In this document: piece by piece, positions 1-14,400 of the stretch
Layout of the letters: the number at the start of each line of letters is the position of its first letter
Numbering within the stretch: the first letter of the stretch is position 1
NCBI GenBank assembly: GCA_003864495.1
Contig: ML133388.1
Coordinates: 1,860,738-1,924,737, forward strand
Direction: 5' to 3'
DNA: 64,000 nt
Source of the DNA: Nemopilema nomurai
Taxonomy: Eukaryota; Cnidaria; Scyphozoa; Rhizostomeae; Rhizostomatidae
The notes under the pieces: model-generated
What the model was told of the DNA's origin: nothing
The model's database searches: none
Seen by the model: the letters and a program-made list of their open reading frames with translations, nothing else
Position numbers and translations under genes: made by a program

Positions 1-392
1 CAGAAAATCTCTAGGAATCGCGTTATTTTCGTTCCTTCCTTCCTTTATTTCCTTACTCTATCTTTACAATCGCTAGAGATAGCGGAACCAGTATTGCATA
101 CTGATTGGTCGTCTGGAGCAATCACGTGCTCTTCCCACAGTCCTCTAGTGTTTTCGACCCGCAACTGGCTACTTATTTCGTCTGTCTATACAGCAATAAT
201 CAAATGAACAGCCCCATACTAATTTGACAACTTTTCATCCAACGTAATACAACAACTATATTCATTTGTACAGCAACAATCAAATGAACCACCTTATACT
301 CACATTACAACCTTTCAATTACAACAACTCATATAATCTTCGTAAGAAATGGTTATATCCAAATAGTTGGCACTTGATTTTTTAGCACTTAC
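1..392 (-). other. intron of ABCF3 (5' part of intron 9)
   Basis: The donor GTAAGTGC follows exon 9 immediately, reading down from 392. No further exon is visible before the window edge, so these bases are intron. Confidence 0.7.
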
Positions 393-3300
393 TCTTTATT
401 CAGGGCTTGTGTGAGGGCCTTTTCTTCTTCAAGCAGCTGTGTTCTTACAATGTCACATTCCAGAACACTATCAACTGCCAAAGTATTGTCACCAACAACC
501 TTGAACATATCAAAATTATGCTTAGACACAGAATAACCACCAGAATTGGCAGGTACGTATGACGTAAATACTTTTACACATTTGAATTCACATATACTAC
601 CGAAATGTCATATTATTCATGCACGCAGTGTATTCAAAGATGACGCAGTTTTCTATCTCCAAAAAAGATTCATAACCATTAGTAAAGTTGTATGAAACAC
701 AATAAGCATAGGAAAAACTACAAAAAATTACTTCTTGCTCAACGTGTAGAACACTGATTTGTGACGGGATGTGCAGCTCTCGCCTAAAAGAGAAATCAGT
801 AAGATGTGATAAACACTGAAAACAGATAGCTGATAAACAGTAGGAAATGGAGAGTACAACAAAACTGACAATGACTGCTAAACCTTGAGATAGCCCGAAG
901 GAGTGTTGTTTTGCCAAGACCATTTCTTCCAACCAGACCATATCGTCGTCCAAATGCTAGCAATAAGTTTGTGCTGGACAACAACACCCTGGAGACGAAA
1001 AACAAAGAAATAGTGAGCACTCAAGAAATTATAACAACAAACAAATCAAATAAGACAACTATAAAGAATGCCCTTCAACTAACATTGCCAATACTGTATA
1101 ACTCTGTGGTAGATGCGTAGCTGCAAGATACTTAGAAGATGCGTAGTTGAAACTTAGCGATCCTTAAGAATTATTACACTTTATCAACTAGCTAACAATG
1201 CACTAACTTGCTTCCATATGAAAGGTCAAAATTTTCAATCCTAATGTCTGTTATCCTTCCACAGGCTTCCATTTTCATGCTTTTCTTCTGGATAACTTGA
1301 TTTGTTGATGCACTCTCTACCATGCTGAATAGTTGAACAAAAAAAATTTGAAATAATATACAGTAGAATCACTATTTTTCAGACTACTGTCACTTTAAAT
1401 ATTGAATACTCTTTTCCCAACTCCTGTGTGGTACTTGATTCACAACTAACTGTTTTGTTACCTTTTTATTAATTCCCTTCATTATCATACTCTGACTTTA
1501 AAAACTTCTGCTGCTCTATTTATTTAATTATTATTAATCATTAAAGTTATTACTCGTCGATGTATTTAAGTAAATGCGTAAAAATAAACTACAAAGTCTG
1601 AACTTGGATGTTTGAGCTGACAAAATCATTTACCTGTCAGAAGTCACTTTACTTGCTGATTTGCTGTCTTTCACTATTTGTTTTTCTTGCTTGATCTTAA
1701 TCTTTGCTTCTGCTTTTTCAAGCTTTTTTGCATCAACGGTTCTCTGGTAATGTTGGCAAGAAAAAATTCTTGAAAAAACTACTTTGTTACTTAATGAACA
1801 CAATAGAAAATATTTGCTTACAATCAAATATGAAGTCTGGGCTCCTACTAAAATGCAGAGAGGCCCAGAGTAAGCCTTGGATAATTGAGAATTCTATGGT
1901 CCGAATGCTAAATAAGTTATCAACTATAAAGAATTCTAGGATTTACAGTGGGTGCCTTTTTATGTGTGATTAAAGATGTTGGCTTCGCATTTAGTTATAA
2001 TGCATAAAATATCAGATAAATCAGTCAATCAATCAGTCAATCAATCAATCAGTCAATCAATCTCGAATAGCACTTACCAATGCATTATCTTCTACATCTT
2101 TATTCCAAATGCTCTTGTGAATTACTTCTTTTGGAGCTAAAAATGGAAATATATACCAATTAAAGGAAGTGCTTTTGTACTTGAGGGAAGTGCTTTATTA
2201 CCCCAAAGCTAAAAAATATGCGAGCAAATGTTTTGGGTGAAGAACTTATTTCTGTTTGAATAAAATGTTTTGAAATATTACACAGTTAACCTTGGTCTTT
2301 CTTTCATTTCTCAACACCTCTTGAAAAAAACTAACATATTTATAGAAACTTGATCCCCTTTGTTTTGTCTTTAAACTAAGCTCTCAGATCATCAAAAGAT
2401 TGAGAAGTGAAGCACTGGGAAAAAATTACCCAAGATCCTGGGAACATCCTTTATTTTGTCTGTAGCATGCACATTTGTTGAAACTCTATTTCTTTGCAGT
2501 ATTCAGTTATTCATTAACAGCTTTGATTTTTATAATTGGCAATTATTCAAGTTTTTAAAGACTGGTACGAAACTGTCAGCACTCAAAATATTTTTATCAT
2601 AAAATCTCCAGTGCCAGCTGAATTTATTAGTTTTGCTTATAATTATGTGTATTTTTATGGCAACAAATTCGGTAGTACAAAGCCTTCCAATGCTTCAACA
2701 TTAGAATGCCAGTTTTCAAATGAATGCTAGTTTGTACTGATGTTATAAAAAAATTACACTAGGTGATGTAAGGATGTTGTTGACTTAAGGCTATATGAAA
2801 CTATGTTTTATTTCTGTCAGAGAATCGTCATCCTGTTTTGTAAACTTAGCTGTTGAAGACTGTTGTATATTCATAAACTTTTAATGATGATTTTCAAGAG
2901 ACTAGAAATATCCTGCCTCACTTTATGGAGTAGTGCAGTGTACAACTTGCCTGCTAAAATGCTCACAGCCAGGCCTGGGTAATACCATGCCAACTTCCAA
3001 AATTGTTTTCAGCAAGATAAAATTTAGGTAATCAAAAAGGAAACAAGGATGCCAAGAAACTTCAAGCCAAAATTTGACAGCCTATCACCGACTAAGTGGA
3101 CACCAAAGGGATATTTTATTTTAGCACTAGTAGTCAAAAGATGGAATACCCTATTTTACTTAGTAACCCAAAGCTATTGTGCATCAAGAATACCTATCAA
3201 TAAAACTTTCCAGTTTTTGTAGAATAAAAAGGAGGCTATACATTAGTAAGACAAATCTTTAAGACAAACCTGATTCTTCTACTATTTTTCCTAGGTGAAC

Positions 3301-4989
3301 AGGAGCATTCAATTTTGTCACCAACTTCTCATCTTTTTCCATATCACTGAAATGTTATGAATAACCTTTCTAATAAAGTTAAAACAGTGGCATTGCATTT
3401 GTGATAATGCTGAAAGCCAGCTAAATAGCTTAATAAATTGACAGCTTAATTAATATGAAAAGCCTTCGACTTGCTGCATATAATCACACTTTGCTTTATA
3501 TAATCACAAAGAAATTGCACTTCATTTGTCCATACAACAATTCAAATGCTATCGATTAGTACTATTACTGGCTGAAAAAATGCTTCAAAAAGCTGTCTGG
3601 TATCAACTATTCTCTCTTGAATACTCATAAAAAGTTTTTAACTCAAAAACTTGATCTAGAAACTTAAAATTGATGAAATGCTTAGACTTCATTTAATGAT
3701 TACAATTAAATTACACAGCGCATTCTGTAGCATGAGAAAATCAAATAAAGTAAAAATGATTATCATTGTAGAATACAAATAATTTACCCTTTGATGATAT
3801 GATAGAGTCCATTGCAAATAGTATCCAAAGAATGCACATCGTCATTTCCACCTTCAGGTATAACCTCTTGTAGAATGTGACCCACTGCATCATTTAGCTC
3901 ATCAGGGGACTCAAAATCACCAGCTCCACTATTCACAACATCTAGGAGAAGTTTACTTTTAGTTTGTCTTAATACCAAATAGCAAATTACTAGAACATTT
4001 ATAGAAATACAACAAAAGATCAAGATCATGCAATTTGCTTGGTCCATGAAGATGACAGAGATTAGATGTTTGGTTGCATCTATAATACATGTTTTCTTTA
4101 TAAGGAAACACTTTATAAGGAGCCTACATGTAGTAGGCTGAAATACTTAAAGAACTTATACTACAAAAAGCGAATTCACTAAGGAACTTTTCAATTTGAA
4201 AATTTTTACTGCAAGCATCAAGAATCAAAAAGCCGGTTCCATGCATTTGCAGCCAATACTTGCATAGATTGCTTGCTATTTGTGTGTCAATTGCTTCATT
4301 GATTTGTTTCCGCATATGCTGTCTTGCCCCTTTTTCTATTGAGTGTTCAGGCTTAATGTAGTCAAAGCACAAAAAGTGAGAACTTAAGGAACTTTTAAGG
4401 AACTTTGTGTACTAAAATCTGATGATTTGAGGTCTATGAAATAGGAACTTTTGGAACTAGGCCTTGTGGTAGGTTCCTTATAAAAAAGTGTGTATCCTTA
4501 TAAATTGCAGACTTTCTGTAGATTGAATTTCATTCATAACATTCTGCTCTTAGATTGAACAAGGAGGGCATAGTTGTTACAGAAAATGTTTCACTTCAAC
4601 CCACTTGTTCTTTTTATATTACAAAAGTCCTACATAAAATACTTCATCTCTATCGCACTGTTCATTTTGCCCACTCACTCAGCAGCTCAGCCAACCTTTC
4701 TACCAACTGTTTTGAAGTATAGTTTATTCTTATCATATCAGCGTGGTCGTGCGTCAGATCGATTTACCATACTTTCCTACATAGATGAATAAAACATTTG
4801 AATCGAAGCGCAAATAACGAAGTTTTCTATCGAAGTCATCAAGAGCATTCGACATCGCAATATGATTTCATCGGCAAATTCAGATGTCCCAGTCTACCCA
4901 CCAACAATGTATTGGAGCAAGTCTGCATCAATATCAGGAACAGATTTCTGAACAAATGAAATGAGCTGTGTTTCTATTTCTGCTGCCAT
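393..4989 (-). CDS. ABCF3: ABCF3-like ATP-binding cassette protein, 5' portion (9 exons, partial)
   Basis: ABCF proteins are soluble twin-ATPase ABC proteins without membrane domains, linked to ribosome and translation functions. Exons on the minus strand, in coding order: 4989-4902, 3941-3788, 3346-3270, 2136-2078, 1743-1634, 1324-1208, 988-884, 783-732, 499-393. All junctions are GT..AG and keep frame, giving about 290 residues of the roughly 709 usual for ABCF3; the rest lies beyond base 1. The start MAAEIETQLISF has an in-frame TGA four codons upstream (5001-4999). Recognisable pieces are the N-terminal SGAGDFESPDEL block (exon 2), TVDAKKLEKAEAK (exon 5), the RIENFDLSYGSKVLL strand and Walker A GRNGLGKT near residues 222-229 (exons 6-7), and ISVLHVEQEV (exon 8). 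Exon 4 (2136-2078) matches no human segment I recall but has good splice sites and phase. ABCF1/2 are less likely because the N-terminal blocks are ABCF3-specific. Confidence 0.93.
2021..2062. repeat. (TCAA)n/(TCAG)n simple repeat
   Basis: Tetranucleotide tract of alternating TCAA and TCAG units in the ABCF3 intron, just downstream (in gene direction) of exon 4. Confidence 0.9.
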
Positions 4990-7900
4990 TTTGTACACTC
5001 AAGAATCTTCGTGAAAAGTTTTCGGCCTCTGAATTCTCAATGAAACCTTCCTTTGAGGACATTTAAAATACAATCAATTGCTGACCTCTTACTTTATAAA
5101 TATTGAGATATCTGAGCTAGAGAAATTTTTCTTCTATAATTAAGAGATTATGACAACTGAGAAGAATTTTGAGTCTATACCAGATCGGATACTTCCCTTT
5201 GGAAGGCTGCGTTACCATATGGTTAGGCCATTGAGCCTCGTTTCGAAAGAAATGACGCAATTTTTAGTGTGGAAGAAATTTTTATTCAATTATTTTCATT
5301 ATTTTCATCCATCTAAACTTACAAACAAATTTTAAAAATTTAGTGGAATCTGAAAGCCTACATTCAGTATAAAAGTCCTTTAAACAAATTTACCCAAAAT
5401 CTATTTAAACGACTATTTAAAAAGCTGTCCTTTTCCCCCTCAAATCAAGCCCAGCAAGCTACATATATTTCATTAAGCTAACTTGCAGTGGAAGAAATGA
5501 CTCTCCAAAGAGTTGGCAAAACTTTAGAATGCATCTAAAACAAATGCTAAGGCTTATTCATTAAATCACTTGCCCAAGGATCGCTTTTATGCAACGCAAT
5601 CAACTGGAGAAAACGCGCACATTAAGTTGCAGCTGAAAGAAGGAACCGTATTAGCTTTCTTGGTCTGGTTTTCAGACTTGGCATTTCAAAATGGACAAGA
5701 CACGTTATCAAGACAAGTATCCGTTTTTGTGTAGTTCATAAGGTTAAAAAATCATGTTTCCTTCTACTAAATAAAGTTATATTACTACTCATCACAAAAG
5801 TCGTGCAAAAAAGTATTTTCTTGCCTATATGAAGCTCAGTTTATGACGCACTATAAAGGGAGAAATTACATTAAATGAGAAATTACAACATGTTCTATCA
5901 TAGTAAATACTTGCAACTATTTTGCAGCAATGGGCAAGCTAGAAGAGGGTCTGAATATCCATTCCATTTTGTGAATGTAGAAAAGGCTAGCTTTCTCATT
6001 TGGACTCCCCTTAAGGATGGTTTAGTAGAATCACGATTGAATTCTTTCTTATCAACTAATCGTGCACTCTTTCCTAGTTTTTCTCGAGAAGCTTTCACTT
6101 TTCATAAGCTCAAGCAGTCAATCAGCTTGACCGCTAGCTGTCAAATCAAACATAAGAGCGATCAAAAATTTTGCTCGAAAACAAAAGGCACATGGCATAG
6201 AAGAGCAATCAACAGAGATTCCATTAACATAGTCCTTCTTTTATTTCGAACTTCCCACCATGGCAATATGGTTTTCCTCCTTCTACCGCATCAAAGCACA
6301 ACTAACAAGGATTATCTGCACAATAGCAGAGAACAGCTGTTTAAGATCTTGACTATAAAGTTAGAAAAATTCACAATTGAAGCAGGAGTTGATTGCTCTT
6401 CTGTGCAACATGCCTTCTGTTTTCGAGCAAAATTTTTGATCGCTCTTTTGTTTGATTTAACAGCTAGCGGTCAAGCTGATTGACTGCTTGAGCTTATGAA
6501 AAGTGAAAGCTTTCTTGAACTTCTCTGAAAGTTTCAGGCTTTGAATAAATGTGTCGTTATACAAAACATAGCAATTACAGTAAACAGCGGAAACATAATT
6601 TTCCATTACATCTTTCTTTTGACATTCCTCATATTGTAGAAATTATGAAATCGACCAAAAGCAGATAAATTGTGGATGCTAGAGGCTTATAAGAAGAGTG
6701 CATGTTTCATGCTTTCAAAATTTGAACATTACTAATCTGCTTATCTACAAAAATAGATTCAAATAAGCAAAAAAGTAAGACTACTATACAAAAAATGTGT
6801 TGTACTGCACTGACTTTACCATGAAATATTAAGCTGCCAAGAAAATGTGATGAGAATTTAAGCCTCGGTGTTAACAGTCATTGTAAGGCCTCATGTAAAA
6901 GGTAACAATACCTGGACCAGGCCCCCAATTTCAAATTTGTGCTTAGTTACGAAAGGATGAAACATGTTTAAAGACTTTCTAATATAACCTAGAAAAACAA
7001 GTTTTGGATTCACTGGATCATTCTGAAAATAGTGAAGCTATACTCGTAAGAGTCAAACCTGTTCTTCCACTGCTTGGCCTGAAATTGTAAATAATGGGTA
7101 TGAAAGTCGCATGAAACTGTTGTTTTCAGAATGAATTTCTGACCTATTTAGCTATGTTAACCAACCTTCCACCTTTCAGGTTTATTGAGTAGCTCTTAAA
7201 ACAGAAGTCGCTACACTTGGAAAACTGTCTTGTTTTGAAATACCTGCCGGATAACTCGGTTGGAGAGTGTCATGTTGAGCTTCTACAAAGCAAGGTCAAT
7301 GTGATAATGTGAAGTGCCATATAGGCTGGCCAACTTTTTTGCACATGCGTGTTATTTCTTTATATTAATCAAGTTTTCTACTGGCTGGAGAGTTGTAGAT
7401 GTTAGAGTTGCAATTAGAGCTGAAGTTGGATTAGGAATTAATGATGGAATCTGTATATATATATGTATCTTAGAAAGTAAAGTTAAATAACAAATATCCC
7501 ATATTCCGAAAATTCTAAATGATTTGTAGAATAGTGATACTCAGGTAGCCTTTTGGGTACAAAATTTGAGCGAAAGTTACTTTTTGGGGTCAGCCAATCA
7601 TACATTTACAGTTTTTGGTTAATTAAGGCCTAATTAAGTTCTTGGACCTCGAATGTGAACAAAAAAACATATTTTACACACAAAGCACAATTTGTATCTC
7701 ATTGGTTGCTGATGAAGACTTTATAATCATAGAGTATTCAGAATGATGTATGAAACTCCCAAAAAACAAAGCACTGGCTGATTCAAACGAGAGTTTCGTG
7801 TGTCTGATCTTAAGTTGTATATCGTTGATGATTAAAGTATAATTGCTTCTGTGCTGTGCATGTGATCGCAAGACCACTTGTGTAGCAGAGTTTCTTTGTT

Positions 7901-8406
7901 GTTTTTTGAGTGTGTAAAAAAGGATCTTTTGTGTCAATTTTAATGCTAAAAATAATTCTTTTGGGCTGATGGCTTTTACCCCAGCCGGAGAACCACATCT
8001 GGCTTGGCAGATTCTTAGGTGTTGACAATGTGAAATTGACCAAGTCAAGCAGATTTATAGCATCGGTTTAGATGCGTATTTTTGATTTCTAACCGAAAGT
8101 GAATAATTATCTGGAAAAATTACTATTTCTAGGACAAATATTCAGTATCATGATTCTTGCAAAAGTATTGTATTAAAAAGTAAGCTTAAGAAACATTTTC
8201 GTGTCTTAAGGAAATTGATTAAATGGCAACTAGATTCAAACTATCGCTTCCTTGTCTTGTTTTGAAAATTTGTTACTGCGCAGCAGCAGCCAGGAACCTC
8301 GCATAAGCAATGTACCTCGTTTCGAGAAATCAGGATTATTTGAATTAAAATTGTCAAGGTGATGCTTGTAAATGCATGACTGGTGTATAAACGATAGAAT
8401 TTGATC
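4990..8406. other. divergent intergenic region between ABCF3 and ARMC9
   Basis: The two start codons face away from each other 3.4 kb apart, so this stretch should hold both promoters and 5'UTRs. Apart from the foldback element at 6090-6511 and a short (TA)n at about 7457-7466, I see no coding exon. A 202-codon open frame at 5875-6483 lies mostly in the foldback element and is not judged to be a gene. Confidence 0.7.
6090..6511. mobile_element. foldback element: 124-bp inverted repeat arms around a 174-bp loop
   Basis: Left arm about 6090-6213 and right arm about 6388-6511 are near-perfect reverse complements with only a handful of mismatches. Both contain the stretches TTTCATAAGCTCAAGCAGTC and AATTTTTGATCGCTC or their complements. 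Weaker pairing extends about 10 bp outside each arm with a one-base indel. The loop (6214-6387) has no recognisable gene. This form fits a foldback-type or long-TIR non-autonomous DNA transposon. I could not define a target-site duplication. Confidence 0.75.
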
Positions 8407-11400
8407 ATGGATGGTGTGCAAGTTGTAGAAGGAGACCTAAATGCAGTTGTTAAAGAGGTGAAATGCCTCCATCATGTTGAATTTACGAGTAATTAATTTC
8501 TGGAAACCCAAGTAGTTGGATTTTTTTCCTTCGCTTGAGAGGCTGATAATGTCAAAACAATCGTAAACAACAGCTAGTTTTTGTTGATGTTTTATTCTTA
8601 GAGTACCATGGATCTCCATGAAGTCAGCAAATTGCAATTAATTTTATCTTTTTAATTTAGTGTAGAGAGAACGGTTGACATTGATAATGTTAACAATTGA
8701 CAGGGAATATTAGGTTATGTGTGATATCCCATATCCTGATTCAATGTCATTGCATTGTTCCGTGGAAAGATGGTTTTTATTGATGTTAGTGGATTTTTGT
8801 GATGTAATGTTTCGGATTTTAAAAAACGGGAATCAGTTGGTGAATTGACCTTTATGTAGTCACTACAATATTGACTAAACATGATATTTATGAAGACTTG
8901 CAAATCTGCACCAAAATTTTAAGGAATAAGTGTATTGTTCACTACTTATATTTGTTTTGTGATAAATGTATTTGACCAAGGTACTTTCCCTTGAATAAAT
9001 TATATCACTGGATGACATAAAAGAAGTTTATACATTTGGAGAAGTTGTTAACTTTTGAATTTTTTTTCACATTCTTGAAGTGTTGTTTTTGAGGCTGGTT
9101 CGTCTATTTAAATGTGCAATGCAATATAGTTTACAAGCCATTGGTTTACATGCTTTTAGAGGGCTTGCATGACCTTTTAACTAAAAACAGGCCAGTTTCA
9201 TTACTTCCCGTGTTTATAAGCCATTCATGCATTCTGTTTCATATTACTTTAATTTGAGTAAAAAGTCATTTAAAATAAGTTATAAAGAGTTTCTTACTGC
9301 AGTTTACCTCTCAATGTATCTGTCATTGCTAGATTGTGTTCATTCTCCCAAAAATCCCAAAGCTACCCAATTTTGTCACAATTCCATTTACTTTGTGATT
9401 TTGTTGCAGTACCTACAAATGTTGGACTACATAACAAGTTTAAGAGCATTTGAAGATGAAGTAGGCAAGAAAGGAAAGCAAATTTCACTTCAGTCTCTAC
9501 CACCATCACAAGATGAAAATCAGTTAAATATTCAGGTATGAAGAAATCTTTGTTTTATTGACTATCAATCCTTATTCTTTTTCATATTAACTGGAAATTT
9601 GAAATTCTCAATGGAATAGAAAGCCTGTTAATAAGGCATCAGCTGTAAAGAATTTTACAAATCTATTGATAAATGCTCCACATTATAATTTTCTCAACAA
9701 TATTCCAAAAATGTAACAAAGAAATGCTTGAGAGATTGTTTCTACACCCATTTACTTGTTTTTTTCTCCTCAGTGTCCTTATCTTTAATATAATACCATT
9801 TTGTTCCCAGAAAAAGATCTTGCAAGCTTTTGACCATGGTAATAATCAAGTCTTTACAAGGCTCTGGTCTGAGAACATTCCACAAGAGCTTCAGAATGAT
9901 ACTGCTTGCAAGCGTCTTGAGTTCAACACTCAACTGTACTTTGCAATTTTTCATATCAAGCAAGGATCATCTGATCAGGTATTGAAACATCATCAAACAT
10001 ATGATATATATATATTATCATGAGAATTTTACTGTAACATTCAAAAGATGCCACAGACAATAAAATTATCATGTTATCAAATTTACTGCCATAGTTTCTT
10101 ATATGGGCTATGCACAAAAGAGAATGAAGCACTTTAGGGAGATGAGAAGCATCTAAAAAATGGGTGTGGCAGATCACAAAGGAGGCACAACTCCAGTTTT
10201 TTTCATTTGAAGGGGTATTTTTGGGTCTTGCAGGCTTTAGAAGGGGTGCTTTTGCATGGTTTGCTATAATGTTGGGGACCATTGCCCCTCTGGTTCTTAC
10301 ATCATTGAATATTTCAATTACTTTGTTTCTCATACTGTCAGTTTTTGTGCTCCACTTTCCTTTGGATATGTTGCAGTAAACTTGGAAGTTTTATTTGTGA
10401 ATTGAATGTAAAAATTAGTATTGATATACCTCTGCCCACAAATTAATTAAAGTTATTGATCAATTTGAGAGCAATTGAAAGTTAATTTTGAGTTGTCTAA
10501 ATAGAGTGAGAAAAATTGGGATGGAGCAGGGCATAAGAAAATTTAATTACAATATCTTAAAAAATTTATCATATTACATATGATTATAAGCAAATCTTTA
10601 TTTAAGGTGCATTCTTTATTTTTGAAGAAACCCATCCATATATCTCCAATACTGCTCAAAATTTAATGGTGAGGGGTTGCAATAATAAGTAGATAAGTGG
10701 AGACTTAACAATATAAACTTAGGGAGAAATGTCTTTTGTACTGGAAAATGTGTTTTACACCTTGAATTAGGTTGCATTCAGAAAATCGGGGCCTGGTTAT
10801 CAGGTCATCAGGCTTCCAGCCATTTGGGGCCTAATAAATCCAAAACAATGCAATAGAGAATTTGTTCATTTTTAATTTTAGAACTGATTAATGTTTTGAA
10901 AGTATGGGGAGTGTTTCCCTTCTTTGAAATAAAAGATATATTGATTTCCAAACAAATCCCGCAAACACAATTGTTTGAGTAGTTATGTAAGGTTTTTTTG
11001 GCCATACATTTTGAAATCTAAAAAATCAAACTTAGGGCGTGTATATATGAAAATATTTTAAACATTTTCATTTGATCACATTTGAACATTTTCATTTGAT
11101 CACATTTTCATTTGATCACTTTCAGTCTCAACAGGTTGTAGAACAAAAAAGCATAAGAGCCTTCCTATGGCACTTTGTTCGTTTACATTTGCATCGTTCG
11201 TTTACATTGATTTTTCATTGTAGAACAAAATCGAAAAGGCAACGAGAAGTTTCAAAACATTTCTGGAGACAAGGGGTGCTGTACTAAGTCAAACAACGGA
11301 ATTTGTAACTTTTTATGCTCTGCCATTTGTGCCTGCATCATCCTTAAAAACTCACCCATCATTCAGTGTTCTATTCCAGGTAATGTGTCTTCTTTTGTCT

Positions 11401-14400
11401 TTGATCTTTGTAGTCAGAACGGCCAATTATGCGTTATTTGTTCTCAAGTTGTTTTCGGTACATAACTGGCTTGCTTTCTTATCAACTTTTGGTCATTTTT
11501 TTCGTGAGTGTCGGAGGAAGAATTCCTTTGAGTATGAAAATTAAAGCCATATTTTTATGAATATTTTGTAGTACCAAGAATTGTCAGTACACTGTCAATA
11601 CAACGCCGATAGTATTTAAAGGAGGCATTTTAAGTTTCACTTCATTCCTTAAAGTTATTTCATATTTCGTATCGCAAAGCTTCGCAGTAAAAAAATTTTG
11701 TCCCACATTCTATGCAGTTCAAATATATCAAGGCTTCTTTGCACCAAAGAATTGTAAACCTAAAGGGAACGCGATTTTGTGAAGTAATGTAATATTAGAT
11801 GTCAGCTGTTGTGAATCGATTGACGCATTAGAAGGTCTAATCAATCGTTAGATTTTTGTAGGAAGCAATTGCCTGATGATTACATCAACCATCAAGCATG
11901 CCTGATGATTACATCAACCATCAAGCATGCCTGATGATTTGTGATTTGATTGCCTGATGATTAATGATTTGATTACCTGATATTAATGATTTGATTGCCT
12001 GATGATTAATGATTTGATTGTCACATACTATGAATCATCGCGTACGCCATATCGCTGTGATGGCAAGCACAGGTCCAATGCCAACATAGACGAAACCCTT
12101 CACACCCTTCCATTAACGAAAAATAAAACATTGGTCATTGAATTTTGGTAAAAAGAAGGGCGTTACCAACATATTTCATTGCTGTTCTTCTGTTGGTAGA
12201 CCTGAACCGTATCAATTTTGACAGCAAGTTCTTTCATTATTTCTGCAGCAATTTGCAAATATTCAGTAATATGGTTAGACAAAACTACTTTCGTGAAATG
12301 CGAATTGCATATTGTTCCTCTGTTCTATTCAGTATTAAGTTTTCCTGATTTCTTCACATTATTCGAATAAGCTACGATTCTCTATCACTTCAAAGTATTG
12401 CAAGTGAAAGCTGAAATGCTGTTGTTTATGTTGAGATTCGTTACATCTCTCCTATAGCTAAGAATGCGAAGCAGCATCAGATATAAATTCATCTTTAATC
12501 GAAGAATTTCGGGTTGGGAATGTACTTGATATAAATAGACCTGTAACTGTCAGTTAATAGTCAATAAGATGACTCTTGTTTTATGTCCTTTTAAAAGATA
12601 ACACGAATCAAGTATTGCTAGAAAGAGATATAAAAGTGAGCCAAAATATTTATTTTGTGTTTTTATGGTAAATTTGATGCGTATTGAGAACTCAAGTGGC
12701 CTGCTACCTTTTCATTGCTGGTTTTCTAAAAAACATTGACTGCAGCATAAACAGAAATGGGACTGCAGCTTGCTAATTTATGAAATATACCTTGAATGTC
12801 AAAACAGAAACGAGCAATAAAGTAATCTTGAATCGAAAGACCTTTCAAGTCAGCTTTTTTTTTTAGGAATCATGGACGGCTGAGTTGCGTCAAAAGCTGG
12901 AGGATTTTTTCAGCACAGTGTTGTACGCAGCCCCTTTGCCGTACCTATACAAGCTCTTCGTATCCTTTCGTTTTAAATTGTTGGCAGAAGAGCCAAGCTG
13001 CCCAACCGAGACCTCAGGACAGCTTTCCTCGAAGAGTCAACTCTTCAAAGTAGGAGCCGGGATTCAATTTGGATTTCAATAGACTATGTGTTGATATTTT
13101 CCTTTTAAGGTAAGAGTTAAATTTCGAAACCAAAGCCAGTGACCTAATGTCAAATGTTGGAGTCCTGCTTGCTCCTAAAGACGCCTGAAGCATCTTCGAA
13201 GTGAACTAAAATCTGTTCTGTATTGAGTCTTTTGGGGGAAAGTAGAGACTCTTTCTTGATTAGAATGCCATAGTAATCCGTGCTGGGAGTGTGTCTCTGA
13301 TATTTGTGACACCAATTGAACATAGCATGGATTTTGAACATTTGTATTTATTTACGTATTTACTTTTTTTGATCAGTTTGCTATTTGGTTTTGACACCTG
13401 CTTCTAAGATGCTTTGTTTTACACAAAACTGAAATTAGGGAACAGGAATAACGCCCTCATTTTCTAAAGAATCAGATGCTTGTATATTATTGGTACTGTA
13501 TGTTACAGCCATTACTAGGGCAGCAACAGCTGTAGTCAAATCACGCCTAATTTACGTAGAATTATCTGTCATAACAGAAAGTTTTCTCCCTAACTTGCAA
13601 ATCAGACTGCTTCTGGCGATCGATCAGTAACTGGTAAGTGTTAACCACAGCAATACTATCCAATTCACTTCAATTGGTGACGATGTCCCATTCCATTTGG
13701 ACAGCCTTTAATAATTGGTCTATATTCTCTTTTGTCTGATAATTGACTGTTACCTAGTCAAAACTGACGGGTAGCTATTGTAAAAGGAAGGCAAAATATG
13801 AGTCAGCCATTTGAATACGTGGTATAGGGCCAACTATAAATTTTTCCTAACCTCGAGATTTATAGCCTGAACGAAAGCATTTTATGTCCTACTTATCTTC
13901 TCTAATAAAAGTTTTGATTATTTTTCATTATTATTATTATTATAAAAGTTAATTTTATAATTTTAACTATTTTTACTATTGTTTTTATTTGCTATTATTT
14001 TTAATTTTACTATTGTCATTCAATATCGTTTTTTATTATCATTATTGTTGCTGTTGTTGTAATTGTGATTTATAGTATTACTGTTGTTATGAATGCTAAT
14101 AGTAATCTTCTTATTGTTCATATCATTGTTATTGTTCTTATTGATTATTGTTCTTCAGCCTTACAGTTATTTGTATCGTTTGATTCTAGAAAAGAAACAG
14201 TATGAGAACCACATCCAGGCACTGCAGCAACAGATATCGGAGCACGAATACAGAGCTACTCTTTATTTCAAAAGATACACAAAGATCCAGGCAAGTCTAC
14301 CTTGAGCATTCGTTGCCTTTTAGAATTTTAAAGACATCTCTCAACATATATCTACTAAACACAAATGCAGATTTGAAAATTCCCATTGAACATGTTGGGG

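Noticed and set aside
5875..6483. 202-codon open frame, plus strand
   Set aside because: It runs through the foldback element; its end is the inverted copy of its middle, and the translation shows no family resemblance.
11136..11148. A second TTGTAGAACAAAA copy 82 bp upstream of the ARMC9 exon 4 acceptor
   Set aside because: Using it as acceptor gives a stop codon after three codons, so it is not a functional alternative exon start.
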